The notes under the pieces: generated by a model
What the model was told of the DNA's origin: nothing
The model's database searches: none
What the model saw: the letters and a program-made list of their open reading frames with translations, nothing else
Translations under genes and position numbers: made by a program
Assembly: GCA_964618975.1 (NCBI GenBank)
Contig: CAZUDI010000013.1
Location: forward strand, 1-64,000
Source: CAZUDI01 sp964618975
Lineage (GTDB): Bacteria > Desulfobacterota > Desulfomonilia > UBA1062
Length of the DNA: 64,000 bases
Reading direction: 5' to 3'
Shown: piece by piece, positions 52,867 through 62,025 of the stretch
Layout of the letters: each line of letters begins with the position of its first letter
Numbering within the stretch: the first letter of the stretch is position 1

Positions 52867-54441
52867 ATGAACAGGTTTAAGCTCAGGGGCATTGTCATTC
52901 TGCTGGTATTGATCGTGGGCACGCTCTATGCCATTCCCAGCTTTGTCGGTCAGGACCGCATGCCAGCCGACTGGATCGGTCCCAAGACCGAGGTCAAGCG
53001 CGGACTCGACCTGCAGGGCGGCATGCATCTGGTGCTCAGGGTGGATACCATCAAGGCCGTGGAGAGCCGGGCCAACAGTATCGCCTCGGACCTGAAGGGC
53101 GAGATGGTCAAGGCCAGGATTCACTACCGCAGCGTGGAGTCCCTTCCGCCTGAGGATATCCGCATTGCGCTCAAGGATACAGCCGAGAGGGAGAAGCTCA
53201 GCGATCTGGTCCGCGACGAATATCCCTTCCTGGCCGAGGTGGATGTCAAGACCCGCAGCGATGGGGTGGTTATGGTCTACCGGATCAGGAACGAAGAGGC
53301 CCTGCGCATCCGTGAGGCCGCTGTGGCCCAGGCCCTGGAAACCATCCGCAACCGCATCGACCAGTTCGGTGTCAGCGAACCCTCCATCATCCCGGAGGGC
53401 AAGGAGCGCATCATCCTCCAGTTGCCGGGCGTCACCGACCCGGAACGGGCCAAACAGCTCATCGGCAAGACCGCGGTCTTGGAGTTCAAGATCGTGGATG
53501 AGGAGCACGACCTCGCCCAGGCCCTGAAGGGGGATGTTCCCACCGGGAGCTACATCGCCTATTCCCGGGACGGACACCGGCCCATGCTGCTCAGAAACAG
53601 GGTGGAGATGACCGGGGATCTGCTGGAAGACGCCCGCATGAGCATCTCCTCGCGCTATAACGAACCCTATATCTCGTTGTCCTTCAACCGCGAGGGCGGC
53701 AGGATCTTCGAGCGTATCACCAGTGACAACGTGGGCCGCAAGCTCGCCATCCTGCTCGACGGCAAGGTCTACACCGCGCCGGTGATCCGGGAGGCCATCG
53801 GCGGCGGCAAGGCCGTCATCGAGGGCCGCTTCACCGACGAAGAGGCCGGCGACCTGGCCATCGTGCTGCGCGCCGGCTCGCTGCCCGCGCCGGTCAACAT
53901 CCTCGAGGAACGTACCGTGGGTCCCTCCCTGGGAAGGGACTCGATCCACAAGGGGTTCGTCTCGATCCTGGTGGGCGGCCTGCTGGTCATCGTCTTCATG
54001 ATCCTCTACTACCGCCTCTGCGGGCTGCTGGCCGACTTCGCGCTCGTGTTCAACATCATCCTGATCCTGGGGATCCTGGCCATTTTCCATGCCGTGCTGA
54101 CCCTGCCGGGGATTGCCGGCATCGTGCTGACGATCGGCATGGCGGTGGACGCCAATGTGATCGTGTATGAGCGCATCAAGGAGGAACTGCGCTTCGGGCG
54201 CACCCCGAAGATGGCGGTGGAGGCCGGCTACAAGAACGCCCTGTCCACCATCCTCGACGCCAACATCACCACCCTGATCGCGGCCCTGGTCCTCTTCCAG
54301 TTCGGAACCGGACCGGTGCGTGGTTTTGCCGTGACCCTCACGGTGGGTATCATCTCGTCGCTCTTCACGGTGCTGGTGGTGTGCAGGTGGATTATGGAAT
54401 GGTTCGTCGGTTCGAAGAAGATCGAGCGGATCAGTATCTAG
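52867..54441 (+). CDS. secD: protein translocase subunit SecD
   Basis: 524 residues. N-terminal helix, then the periplasmic P1 region (KRGLDLQGGMHLVLRVD, ESRANSIASDL, RIRNEEALR, RNRIDQFGVSEPSI, IVDEEHDLAQALKGD and others), then the six-helix RND-like membrane domain from about 360 with GLLVIVFMILYYRLCGLLAD and GMAVDANVIVYERIKEEL. Uses the proton gradient to help translocated proteins leave the SecYEG channel. Followed 9 bases later by secF. Confidence 0.96.
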   Translation: MNRFKLRGIVILLVLIVGTLYAIPSFVGQDRMPADWIGPKTEVKRGLDLQGGMHLVLRVDTIKAVESRANSIASDLKGEMVKARIHYRSVESLPPEDIRIALKDTAEREKLSDLVRDEYPFLAEVDVKTRSDGVVMVYRIRNEEALRIREAAVAQALETIRNRIDQFGVSEPSIIPEGKERIILQLPGVTDPERAKQLIGKTAVLEFKIVDEEHDLAQALKGDVPTGSYIAYSRDGHRPMLLRNRVEMTGDLLEDARMSISSRYNEPYISLSFNREGGRIFERITSDNVGRKLAILLDGKVYTAPVIREAIGGGKAVIEGRFTDEEAGDLAIVLRAGSLPAPVNILEERTVGPSLGRDSIHKGFVSILVGGLLVIVFMILYYRLCGLLADFALVFNIILILGILAIFHAVLTLPGIAGIVLTIGMAVDANVIVYERIKEELRFGRTPKMAVEAGYKNALSTILDANITTLIAALVLFQFGTGPVRGFAVTLTVGIISSLFTVLVVCRWIMEWFVGSKKIERISI

Positions 54442-54450
54442 GAGGATCAG

Positions 54451-55350
54451 ATGGATCTTATCCGACCGGGAATTCAGATAAATTTCATGAAGTTCAAGAA
54501 TATCGGCTTCGGCATCTCGATCGCCGCCATCGCGGTCAGCCTGGGGTGCATCTTCTTACTCAGGGGCCTCAACTACGGGATCGATTTCGCCGGCGGCACC
54601 GTGGTGCAGGTGCGTTTCACCCAGGAGGTCGGAAGCGAAGAGCTGCGTGCGGCGTTGAAGACTATCGGGATGGAGCAGGCGCGCATCCAGAGCGTCGAGG
54701 ATGCCGAGACCGCCGAGTTTCTCATCCGCACCGCGGCCAGCAGCGAGGGCAACGAGGATGTGGGGCTCTCCGTCAAGGGTGCCCTGGAGACGGCCTTCGG
54801 CGCGGACACCGTCGAGATCCGGCGGGTCGAGATGGTGGGGGGCGAGGTCAGTAAAGACCTGAAACAGAAGGGCTTCCTCTCGCTCTTCTACGCCGGGCTG
54901 GGGATCCTGATCTATATCTGGTGGCGCTTCGAGCTGCGCTTCTCCTTCGGCGCCATCCTGGCGCTCGTGCACGACGTGATCATCACGGTGGGGATCTTCT
55001 CCCTGACCGGGCGCGAGATCACCCTGCCCGTGATCGCGGCCCTGCTCACCATTATCGGCTATTCTCTCAACGACACGATCGTGGTCTTCGATCGCATCCG
55101 GGAGAACATGAAGAAGCCGGGTGCGCGTGACCTGTCCTCGTTGCTCGACACCAGCATCTCCCAGACCCTCAGCCGCACCCTGCTGACCTCGCTGACCACC
55201 TTTCTGGTGGTACTGTGCCTCTTCGTGCTGGGAGGTTCGGTCATCAACGACTTTGCCTTTGCCATGCTGGTGGGCGTGATCGTGGGCACCTACTCCTCCA
55301 TCTTCGTTGCCAGTCCCATGCTGCTGGTGCTGGCCAAAGACAAGAAGTAA
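54451..55350 (+). CDS. secF: protein translocase subunit SecF
   Basis: 299 residues. The N-terminal helix is followed by GIDFAGGTVVQVRF in the periplasmic region, then a membrane domain with VHDVIITVGIFSLTGREITLPVIAAL (split by loops) and GYSLNDTIVVFDRIREN, the SecF-specific site. Complements SecD. GGAGGATC precedes the ATG. A perfect 18-bp inverted repeat follows its stop. Confidence 0.96.
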   Translation: MDLIRPGIQINFMKFKNIGFGISIAAIAVSLGCIFLLRGLNYGIDFAGGTVVQVRFTQEVGSEELRAALKTIGMEQARIQSVEDAETAEFLIRTAASSEGNEDVGLSVKGALETAFGADTVEIRRVEMVGGEVSKDLKQKGFLSLFYAGLGILIYIWWRFELRFSFGAILALVHDVIITVGIFSLTGREITLPVIAALLTIIGYSLNDTIVVFDRIRENMKKPGARDLSSLLDTSISQTLSRTLLTSLTTFLVVLCLFVLGGSVINDFAFAMLVGVIVGTYSSIFVASPMLLVLAKDKK

Positions 55351-55353
55351 AAC

Positions 55354-55395
55354 CTCTTTCGAGGTGCCAGGAACGCCCCTGGCACCTCGAAAGAG
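55354..55395. repeat. perfect 18-bp inverted repeat after secF
   Basis: CTCTTTCGAGGTGCCAGG (55354-55371) pairs with its exact complement at 55378-55395 around AACGCC. No U run follows, so it is a poor intrinsic terminator in the plus direction. It may stabilise the secF transcript or serve as a binding site. Not a copy of the 80-bp repeat. Confidence 0.8.
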
Positions 55396-55408
55396 ACGCC
55401 TGCCGCTC

Positions 55409-56464
55409 ATGACCCTGCTGATCGCTTATGTTCTGATTGCCCTGGGCTTTTCCTTTCTCTGCTCCATCGGGGAGGCGGTCATATTGAGCGTGACCACGGC
55501 GCATATCTCGCTTCTGGAGCAGGAAGGCAAGGCCCTGGGCAGGTTGCTGCATGAACTGAAAGAGGACATCAACAAGCCCCTGGCGGCGGTCCTGACCCTC
55601 AATACCATCGCCCATACGGTCGGTGCGGCCGGGGCAGGCGCCCAGGCCGCCTCTGTGTTCGGCAGTGCGTATGTCGGTGTGGCTTCAGCCGTACTCACCT
55701 TTCTGATTCTGGTATTTTCTGAGATCATTCCCAAGACCCTGGGGGCGCACTACTGGCGGGCCCTGGCCCCCGTGACGGCCTATGGGTTGAAATTTCTGGT
55801 AAGGCTGCTCTATCCCTTTGTCATGCTTTCTGAGAGGATCACACGCGGGATAGCCCATGGACCGACCCTGAGCGGGTTCAACCGACGTGAATTCGCGGCC
55901 ATGGCTGAAGTCAGCGCGCGGGAGGGGAAGATCGCCGAGCAGGAAGTAAATTTACTGAAGAATATTCTAATGCTGCGTGAGACACGTGTCCACGATGCCA
56001 TGACGCCACGCACGGTGGTTTTCTCCCTGCCCGAGCAACTCCATGTTCAGGAATTCTTCCACAAATACGACCAGGTGCGCTTCTCACGTATCCCGATCTA
56101 TCGCGATGACCCGGATCAGGTTACGGGCTTTGTCCTGCGCAGCGACCTGCTGCTGGCCCAGGCGCGCGGCAACTCGCACAACCCCCTGCGGGTCTACCGT
56201 CGTGAGATCACGGTCCTAATGGATTCCTTCTCCCTCTCCCTGGCCCTGGACGAGCTGCTCAGGCGGCGCTCGCATATCCTGCTGGTCGTGGATGAATACG
56301 GCACCATGAAGGGGATTCTGACCCTGGAGGACGTGCTGGAGACCATGCTGGGGCTGGAGTTTGTCGACGAGGGTGACCAGACGGTGGATATGCAGCAGCT
56401 CGCCCGCCGGCTCTGGAAGCGGCGGGCCAAAGAGATGGGCCTCGATGTGGATGAGCAGCACTAG
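55409..56464 (+). CDS. CNNM-type membrane protein with CBS domains (hemolysin family)
   Basis: 351 residues. Four N-terminal hydrophobic segments form the DUF21/CNNM domain (about 1-170), followed by a CBS pair at about 190-310 (RVHDAMTPRTVVFSL, DEYGTMKGILTLEDVLETMLG). Relatives are linked to magnesium and cobalt homeostasis. The usual C-terminal CorC_HlyC domain is missing; the protein ends soon after the CBS pair. The start is chosen at 55409 just after the inverted repeat; no good ribosome-binding site is seen, though GAAAGAG is near. Confidence 0.85.
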   Translation: MTLLIAYVLIALGFSFLCSIGEAVILSVTTAHISLLEQEGKALGRLLHELKEDINKPLAAVLTLNTIAHTVGAAGAGAQAASVFGSAYVGVASAVLTFLILVFSEIIPKTLGAHYWRALAPVTAYGLKFLVRLLYPFVMLSERITRGIAHGPTLSGFNRREFAAMAEVSAREGKIAEQEVNLLKNILMLRETRVHDAMTPRTVVFSLPEQLHVQEFFHKYDQVRFSRIPIYRDDPDQVTGFVLRSDLLLAQARGNSHNPLRVYRREITVLMDSFSLSLALDELLRRRSHILLVVDEYGTMKGILTLEDVLETMLGLEFVDEGDQTVDMQQLARRLWKRRAKEMGLDVDEQH

Positions 56465-56629
56465 CCGGGCCCCTTTGCCGGGATATGCGGGAGTGGCATT
56501 CAGCCGCACATGAACCCGCTGTCCGGCAATCTTGCCCTGGCATACGAGCAGGGGGAGAAGCCTCGATTGTCTTTTTCCGGGGACCCTTATCCGCACATGC
56601 TTTACCGGCAGCACTCAGGACTCACTCTC

Positions 56630-57110
56630 AAGGGGCTGATTGATGCTGTCCGAGAGGTTCCCGGACCCTTGTGGCCAGTCGCTTGAAAGGGAACGGTTTC
56701 GGGATAAAGTGTGCACCCTCATCCAGAATCCCCTGGCGTGCGATGACATCTGACGTGTATCCTGACATGGACAGGCATTTCCGGTCCGGTTTGAAGGATC
56801 TGATCCTTTCGGAGAGCTCCTGGCCCTTCATGTCCGGCAGCAGCACGTCGGTCTGCAGCCGGTCCGCCGGGTCGTCCCAGAAATGGATGTCCAAGGAGGT
56901 GCGTCCCAGGGTTTCGGCGCGGGTCCATCCCAGGATCTCCTCGGAGGCCACGTTCGTCGACCTCTATGCGGGTAATGCTGATGCCGTCCGGGGCCATCAT
57001 GAAGATCCGTGTGAATTTCTCTTCGGCCTGCTTGCGCTCGATGATGTCCAGCAGGGAGGCAAGGCCCTCCCTGGTCTCAGGGATGAGTGCTATAGAAAGA
57101 AAGATATCCC
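56630..57110 (-). pseudogene. remnant of a PAS-receiver hybrid kinase
   Basis: Two minus-strand frames carry pieces of one sensor. The frame ending near 56640 has a PAS fragment (EEILGWTRAETLGRT near 56900-56950) that jumps straight into a receiver C-terminus (LLPDMKGQELSERIR, MSGYTSDVIA, PKPFPFKRLA). An overlapping frame has DIIERKQAEEKFTRIF before it. The kinase core is gone and the halves are out of frame, so it is a deleted, frameshifted gene. No other gene is found in 56465-57367; the rest is a repeat copy. Confidence 0.7.
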
Positions 57111-57244
57111 TCCAGAAAACAATAAGTAAGCTTCTCACAAATTCGCTGAGGCGGATATTTCGACTCGCAGGTATTCCCCTGCGTGAGTGAGGGCCGTATA
57201 GTGAATGTGGATGTCCGGGACCCAGTGCGCATCAAGTGGCGGTC

Positions 57245-57326
57245 AGGGGGAGAAGCCCGGGGCAGGCCCGGGGACCGTCCTTGAGCCCGCAAGCAGAAAG
57301 GGATTGCGACCCGGAGCGATTTAAGT
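57245..57326 (-). repeat. 80-bp intergenic repeat, degenerate copy 12
   Basis: Minus-strand copy: head AAATCGCTCCGGGTCGCAAT, a CTTGCGGG arm and a degenerate second hairpin. It lies just before the NHL-like gene. Confidence 0.6.
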
Positions 57327-57367
57327 TGGGCCCACGCGAAACTCGCGAGACTCGAGGAGGTGAGGTT

Positions 57368-58294
57368 ATGAAGGCTGGCCTCGAAAGAAGTCATGGGTGT
57401 GTTCAGGGAGCACCGCCGTTGGCTGGACAAGGGCCATCGAGAGTGGGGCAGGCACGCATATGCCTGGTTCTGGCGGTGCTGGTCTTGATACTGGCCGCGT
57501 CCCCGGGGCCCTTCGGGTCCGGGACAGCGTTGAGGCAGGTCTGGGAGACGCCGCGGCGTCTGGATGTGCCCGAGTCCGTGATGTACGATGAAGGTCGCGG
57601 TGTGCTCTATGTCTCAAATATCGCAGGCAAGTCAGACGTAAAGGATGCTCAGGGTTTCATCTCCCGCTTGGGTCTGGACGGGAGGATCGAAAGCCTTTAC
57701 TGGGTGCGCGGACTGGATGCACCCAAGGGCATGGGGATCGCGCACGGAACGCTCTATGTCACCGATATCGATCGGGTACATGCCATCGATATCGCCACGG
57801 GGAAGATCGTGCAGACCAGGGAGGTGGCCGGGGCGAAATTCCTCAACGACATCGCCGTGGACGTTCAGGGCCGGGTGTATATCAGCGACATGCAGACCGG
57901 GAAAATCCACCTGCTGGAACAGGGGCGGGTGCGGGAATTCATCACCCTTGAGCAAAGGAGACCCAACGGACTGCATTACCGCGCCGGGACGCTCTTCGTG
58001 GGAACGGCCCAGGGTCTGGTCCAGATCGACGTGCGCTCAAGGGAGACATTGCTGATAATCGAGCACCCGGGCGGAATTGACGGGCTGAAGCCCTTGGACG
58101 GGCAGCGTTTCCTGGTAAGCGACTGGAAGGGTCGGCTTGAGATCATTGCCCGGGCACAAGCCCCCGTGGTGTTGCTCGACACCACCGCCTTGAAGGTCAA
58201 TGCCGCCGATTTCGAATATATTCCCGAGAAGGCCTTGGTGGTGATCCCCACCTTTTCCGACAATCGCGTGGTGGCCTATTGGATGCATCCATGA
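57368..58294 (+). CDS. exported beta-propeller (SMP-30/NHL-like) protein
   Basis: 308 residues. A long N-terminus with a membrane-spanning or signal helix at about 35-48 (ICLVLAVLVLILAAS) precedes a six- or seven-bladed propeller of the SMP-30/gluconolactonase/NHL type: PESVMYDEGRGVLYVSNIAG, PKGMGIAHGTLYVTDIDRVH, LNDIAVDVQGRVYISDM, PNGLHYRAGTLFVGTA. Substrate unknown; sugar lactone hydrolysis is known in the family. The ATG at 57368 has GGAGGTG upstream. Extracytoplasmic location is inferred. Confidence 0.8.
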   Translation: MKAGLERSHGCVQGAPPLAGQGPSRVGQARICLVLAVLVLILAASPGPFGSGTALRQVWETPRRLDVPESVMYDEGRGVLYVSNIAGKSDVKDAQGFISRLGLDGRIESLYWVRGLDAPKGMGIAHGTLYVTDIDRVHAIDIATGKIVQTREVAGAKFLNDIAVDVQGRVYISDMQTGKIHLLEQGRVREFITLEQRRPNGLHYRAGTLFVGTAQGLVQIDVRSRETLLIIEHPGGIDGLKPLDGQRFLVSDWKGRLEIIARAQAPVVLLDTTALKVNAADFEYIPEKALVVIPTFSDNRVVAYWMHP

Positions 58295-58487
58295 GACGAC
58301 TGCGGGAGGTTTTATCCCGTGTGCCTTGCCCCCTCGGCGCTTCGTTCTTGGATGATGTCTGCCATCCTGGCGGGCGCGTTGCGCCCGGATGAGCCCCGGA
58401 GAAATCCGGGCTTGACGAATGCTGTCGGGCGCGTCAGAAAGATAGACATCGATGGTGATGGAGATATTTTTCTGAGGGAGGGAAGCG

Positions 58488-59381
58488 ATGCGCACAAAGG
58501 TGCTCGCAGGCCTCGGCGTTTGCATGAGCCTGGCCGTGATTACAGGATGTGGGGGGCTGGAGGCTTTGTACAGGCCGATGGATGTTGTGGACAATGTGCT
58601 CATCTCGGACTCACCCGCGCTGAAGCTCAAGATCGGCAGTGAATTCGTTTACAAAGGGAAGATCGAGCAGGGCGGGGAGATGCATGGGGCCCGCAACTAT
58701 CGCGACCCTACGCAAGACAATCTCGCGCGATGCACCCATGTCTTCGTCCAGGAAAGTGCGGGCGGCCAGTTCGCCCGTGGCATCGTGGTGCGCCTCTATA
58801 CGGTGGGGGGCGACCCGCTCAAGATGACGACGGCCCTGCACCCCTGTGCACCCGATGAACTCGACTCCGGCATGGTGGCGATAGGGGACGAGGCCTATGC
58901 CTCCCGCATCTTCCTGACAGGCCGGGAGTTGTTCCGTGACGGGGAGGGAGCCCTCATCTCCGGGACGAGGTGCTTTGTTGTGCAGAGTCTCGAACGAGCG
59001 GCCGGCTTCGGCAACAAATCGAGGATCCAGATTCTCTACCTCGAGCCGGCCATGGCGGTGCTCGTGGACCAGGGGTGCTCTCCGGCGGCGTATCCCGGGC
59101 GCCTGACACAGGCTCAGGAACATGCCCTGGCCGGTTTCAGGGACCGCAGCCTTGCGAGCCTGCAGTTTCCGGGTCAGGGACCGCCCCGGCAGGAGGGCTC
59201 TACCTCTGTCCGTAGGGCAGACACACCTGCCCCGGCGGCGTCCGATGGCCCGCCTGCCGTGCTATCGCAGCCCGATCCCCTTGCAACAAAACTGCGCCTC
59301 CTGAAGGATCTGCGCGAACAGGATCTCATCACGCAGGAAGACTATGACCGCAAAAAGGCCGAGCTGCTCGACGAATTCTGA
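58488..59381 (+). CDS. SHOCT-tail lipoprotein of unknown function
   Basis: 297 residues. The lipobox LAVITGC marks a lipoprotein. The body has no recognised domain; the C-terminal 30 residues (KLRLLKDLREQDLITQEDYDRKKAELLDEF, read in parts) are a SHOCT-like short helical module, seen at the ends of many bacterial proteins. A Pro/Ala-rich linker at about 225-265 joins it. A TGAGGGAGGGAAGCG site precedes the ATG. Function unknown. Confidence 0.72.
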   Translation: MRTKVLAGLGVCMSLAVITGCGGLEALYRPMDVVDNVLISDSPALKLKIGSEFVYKGKIEQGGEMHGARNYRDPTQDNLARCTHVFVQESAGGQFARGIVVRLYTVGGDPLKMTTALHPCAPDELDSGMVAIGDEAYASRIFLTGRELFRDGEGALISGTRCFVVQSLERAAGFGNKSRIQILYLEPAMAVLVDQGCSPAAYPGRLTQAQEHALAGFRDRSLASLQFPGQGPPRQEGSTSVRRADTPAPAASDGPPAVLSQPDPLATKLRLLKDLREQDLITQEDYDRKKAELLDEF

Positions 59382-59574
59382 GGCCGGAGCACAGGTAAAC
59401 CTCCACCCATGAGGTGGGTCGCGACCCTCTACCGGATGAGCCAGGGGCTTCACGGAAGGCAGCTCTCTGTCCGTCCCGGACGGGGCCGCCTTGATTTTTG
59501 CGGGACGATCCGCTACAACCATCGGGGACAAGGCGACAGGGAATAAAACCCACGATATATGAGAAGGAGATGAC

Positions 59575-59991
59575 ATGGCCAAGATGAACACCCAGATTCG
59601 GACCCTATTCGAGAAGCAGCGTACGGTCGCCCTGGCGACCGCCTCGGCCGACGGCACACCCAACGTGGTGCCCATCGGCGCCAAGAAGGTGCTCGACGAC
59701 GAGACCATCCTGATTTCCGACCAGTACTTCGGCAAGACGCTCGCCAACCTCAGACAGAATCCCCGGGTGGCGCTCACCTTCTGGGACCCGGAGACCCGCG
59801 AGTCCTACCAGATCAAGGGAGAGGTCTCCATCGAGTGTTCGGGCCCCATCTTCGAGGAGACCGCGCGCTGGATCGACGAGATCGCCCGGGCCCGCAACGT
59901 CCCCATGAAGTCCAAGGGTGCACTCGTGGTGAAGATCAGTGCCATATTCACCAACGCCCCCGGCCCCGAGGCCGGTCACCGGGTCGACTGA
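59575..59991 (+). CDS. pyridoxamine 5'-phosphate oxidase-like FMN-binding protein
   Basis: 138 residues, single split-barrel domain. TVALATASADGTPNVVPIGAKKVLDDETILISDQYFGKT is the typical flavin-binding front half, with NPRVALTFWD after. This is a small, generic member of the PNPOx-like family; a flavin reductase or F420-independent role is possible, not demonstrated. GAAGGAGATGAC precedes the ATG. Confidence 0.85.
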   Translation: MAKMNTQIRTLFEKQRTVALATASADGTPNVVPIGAKKVLDDETILISDQYFGKTLANLRQNPRVALTFWDPETRESYQIKGEVSIECSGPIFEETARWIDEIARARNVPMKSKGALVVKISAIFTNAPGPEAGHRVD

Positions 59992-60041
59992 CACCGCAAG
60001 CAACCAATGATCGTCGCGCCCGGCAAGGGCTGAAACCGCAC

Positions 60042-60066
60042 AAGAGCCCCCCCCGGGGGGGGCTCT
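60042..60066. terminator. GC-rich bidirectional hairpin
   Basis: AAGAGCCCCCC and GGGGGGCTCTT form a strong stem between the FMN-protein gene and repeat copy 13. A weak pyrimidine stretch follows it in the plus direction. Confidence 0.65.
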
Positions 60067-60099
60067 TCGCCTTCTGGCAAACCCCGCATCAAACATGCT

Positions 60100-60180
60100 T
60101 TAATCGCTATGGGTCGAATTACCCGCTGCTTGCCGCGGCAGAGTGGTTCCAGGGCTTGCCCTGGGGTTCATACCCATGAT
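60100..60180 (+). repeat. 80-bp intergenic repeat, copy 13 (near consensus)
   Basis: Best-preserved outer stem: TATGGGT at 60108-60114 with ACCCATGA at the end. Inside are CCGCTGCTTGCCGCGG and CCAGGGCTTGCCCTGG (7-bp stem, TT loop). Between 59992 and 60441 no gene is seen. Confidence 0.88.
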
Positions 60181-60441
60181 GGATCATATACCCTGCAGGA
60201 GCCTGCCCCTACAGACTCGGGTGACCGCCGCCGGTAACGCCTGGGGTCCCGTGGCGGGGAAAAAGATTCCCCTCTCGCCGCCCCAATAAGGGTAAATAAT
60301 TACCACTCAAGCATTCCAAACGCCCGACTGCCACCATGCTAAATGGATAACCAGCAGGAATCATAACACAATAAACTATGCTGTACTATGGCATGCGATT
60401 TGCCTTTAAGGGAGGAGAAAAGGGAAGAAGGAGAACACACC

Positions 60442-60756
60442 GTGAAGACACCCGTTATCGGCTATGGACTGATTCTGGCGACTCTACTCGTGGTGATGTT
60501 TTGCGTGATCACCCAGGAAGGCCAGGCACAGATCTCCAGCGCCGCTCCCCATCACGTGTACCGGCTGCAGTACTCCTACAATGGGAGGGTCTGGCACGAC
60601 CTTTCCACCATAAAGGACGGTGATCTGGCCCAGAACGTGCGCTATCTCGACAAGGGCCGGGGCATGCCGTCACTGCGCTACTGGTACTCCTACCTGGACG
60701 AGGACGGACTGCGCCGGGTGCAGTACATCCCGCTCACCATAAGCGAGGCACCCTGA
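60442..60756 (+). CDS. small exported protein, unknown
   Basis: 104 residues. A GTG start with AAGGAGAACACACC before it is preferred over an ATG 18 codons upstream. The N-terminus is a signal peptide (LILATLLVVMFCVITQEG, probable cleavage near QAQISS), and the mature part is aromatic- and charge-rich, ending in a probable small beta domain (GLRRVQYIPLTISEAP). No recognised family. Confidence 0.68.
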   Translation: MKTPVIGYGLILATLLVVMFCVITQEGQAQISSAAPHHVYRLQYSYNGRVWHDLSTIKDGDLAQNVRYLDKGRGMPSLRYWYSYLDEDGLRRVQYIPLTISEAP

Positions 60757-60954
60757 GCTGCCTGGCGGGCCATCGGAGCGGGAAGGGAGAAGGCGCAGTA
60801 ATCTCAATCACAAAAAGAGAAAATAATTTCAGCCAGAAACTTTTATGGGAGAGACCCATGTGGATAACTTCCCGAAAACATTACCCTGACACGCTGGTAT
60901 GGCTCTTGCTGGAAGGTGCCTGTGTGAGGTCGGCAAGCAAAGGGGGTAGTTATC

Positions 60955-61227
60955 ATGGGCAGCACGCATGATGTGATGTCGGGCGGCTGTGTGGCGTCTG
61001 CAGGGTATGATGAAATGCTCGAGGAACTTCTGGATTGCCGGGCTATCCTCCTGGCCAACTATCCCGGGCTTCAGACGGTGCAGGACGAGATTGACACGCT
61101 TTTGAGCACCACCATCGATCCGATGCTCAGGCTGGAGATCCTTACCCTGCTGATGATGGAAAAGGTCGATGTCCTGAAAGGGCAGCTTGAAGAACTGGGC
61201 CATATCCTCAACCTGTATGTCCCCTGA
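60955..61227 (+). CDS. small helical protein, unknown
   Basis: 90 residues, cytoplasmic. Mostly amphipathic helix (DEMLEELLDCRAILLANYP, LLSTTIDPMLRLEILTLLMMEKVDVLKGQLEEL in part), probably a coiled-coil or helical bundle. GGGGGTAG before the ATG. Two cysteines. Function unknown. A 9-base inverted repeat follows the stop. Confidence 0.62.
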   Translation: MGSTHDVMSGGCVASAGYDEMLEELLDCRAILLANYPGLQTVQDEIDTLLSTTIDPMLRLEILTLLMMEKVDVLKGQLEELGHILNLYVP

Positions 61228-61230
61228 GTT

Positions 61231-61261
61231 GCCTCAGGCTATCCTTCACGCCGCCTGAGGC
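61231..61261 (+). terminator. GCCTCAGGC inverted repeat after the 90-residue gene
   Basis: GCCTCAGGC (61231-61239) pairs with GCCTGAGGC (61253-61261), with a 13-base loop, directly after the stop. No T run follows, so termination strength is uncertain. Confidence 0.5.
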
Positions 61262-61440
61262 GAGAAGCCGGTTCATGCCGCAACGCAACCGGCGTGTCTC
61301 GAGCGCCAGCCGGAACCGTCCTGGCAAGGCAAGGCCCCGACCCCGGGCCATGCCACCGGCGGGCCGCCATTTGAAGAGATGAATGGCCCCCGCAGACCTG
61401 CATTGGCAACGGTTGACTCGCGACGTCTCTTTTTCGATCA

Positions 61441-61510
61441 CCGGATGTATCCTTGCTGCTTGCAGCGGAAAGCAGGGGCAAAAGCTTGCCCTGGGCCTCA
61501 TACCCCTGAT
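61441..61510 (+). repeat. 80-bp intergenic repeat, copy 14
   Basis: Plus-strand copy with GCTGCTTGCAGC, AGCTTGCCCTGGGC and TCATACCCCTGAT; the head is eroded. It lies in the 390-base gap 61228-61614, where no other gene is seen. A TTATGC-type -10 near 61578-61583 may serve the next gene. Confidence 0.7.
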
Positions 61511-61614
61511 GCCCATCGGCACCCACAGGCATGAATTGCATTGCATCTGCGCCACGGGTTGTGTAAAAATTGGCCGTGTTATGCTCAGACTAACTCAGAA
61601 AACGAGGAGAAGGC

Positions 61615-62016
61615 ATGGACCGTTCGCAGATCAAGCAGATGATCGAGACCTATCCTGAAGACGGGAAACTGCCCTGTGCCGTGGCGCACTATATCGCCGC
61701 CAGCCTGGGGATCAGCCCGCGGGAGGTGGGTGAGGTAGCCGACGAGATCAAGGCCTCGTTCAGCATGTGCCAGCTGGGGGCCTTCGGGTACGGGCGCAAG
61801 GGCCAGTCCTGCTATAAGCTCTTCGGGCGCCCGGTGGAGGTTCCCCAGGAGGTGCTCGAGCGCATCCGGGCCAAGGCCTCGGACGGAAAGGTGGGCTGCC
61901 AGGATCTCTGGGAGATCGCCGACAGTTGCGGGGTGACACGGGTCGAGGCGGGTAACGCGGCCGACTCCTTGGATTTGAAGATTACAATGTGCCAGATCGG
62001 GGCCTTCGGCTCTTAG
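61615..62016 (+). CDS. duplicated two-module cysteine protein, unknown
   Basis: 133 residues made of two homologous modules, about 17-60 and 91-133. Each has GK-x-x-C, an HTH-like helix pair (GISPREVGEVADEI; GVTRVEAGNAADSL) and ends in MCQ-L/I-GAFG. The cysteines are spaced identically: C21-C52 and C95-C126, 31 residues apart in both. Two further cysteines are C66 and C105. A DNA-binding or metal-sensing redox protein is plausible, but I do not recognise the family. AACGAGGAGAAGGC precedes the ATG. It is a single gene between repeat copy 14 and bioY. Confidence 0.75.
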   Translation: MDRSQIKQMIETYPEDGKLPCAVAHYIAASLGISPREVGEVADEIKASFSMCQLGAFGYGRKGQSCYKLFGRPVEVPQEVLERIRAKASDGKVGCQDLWEIADSCGVTRVEAGNAADSLDLKITMCQIGAFGS

Positions 62017-62025
62017 CTCAGGTCT

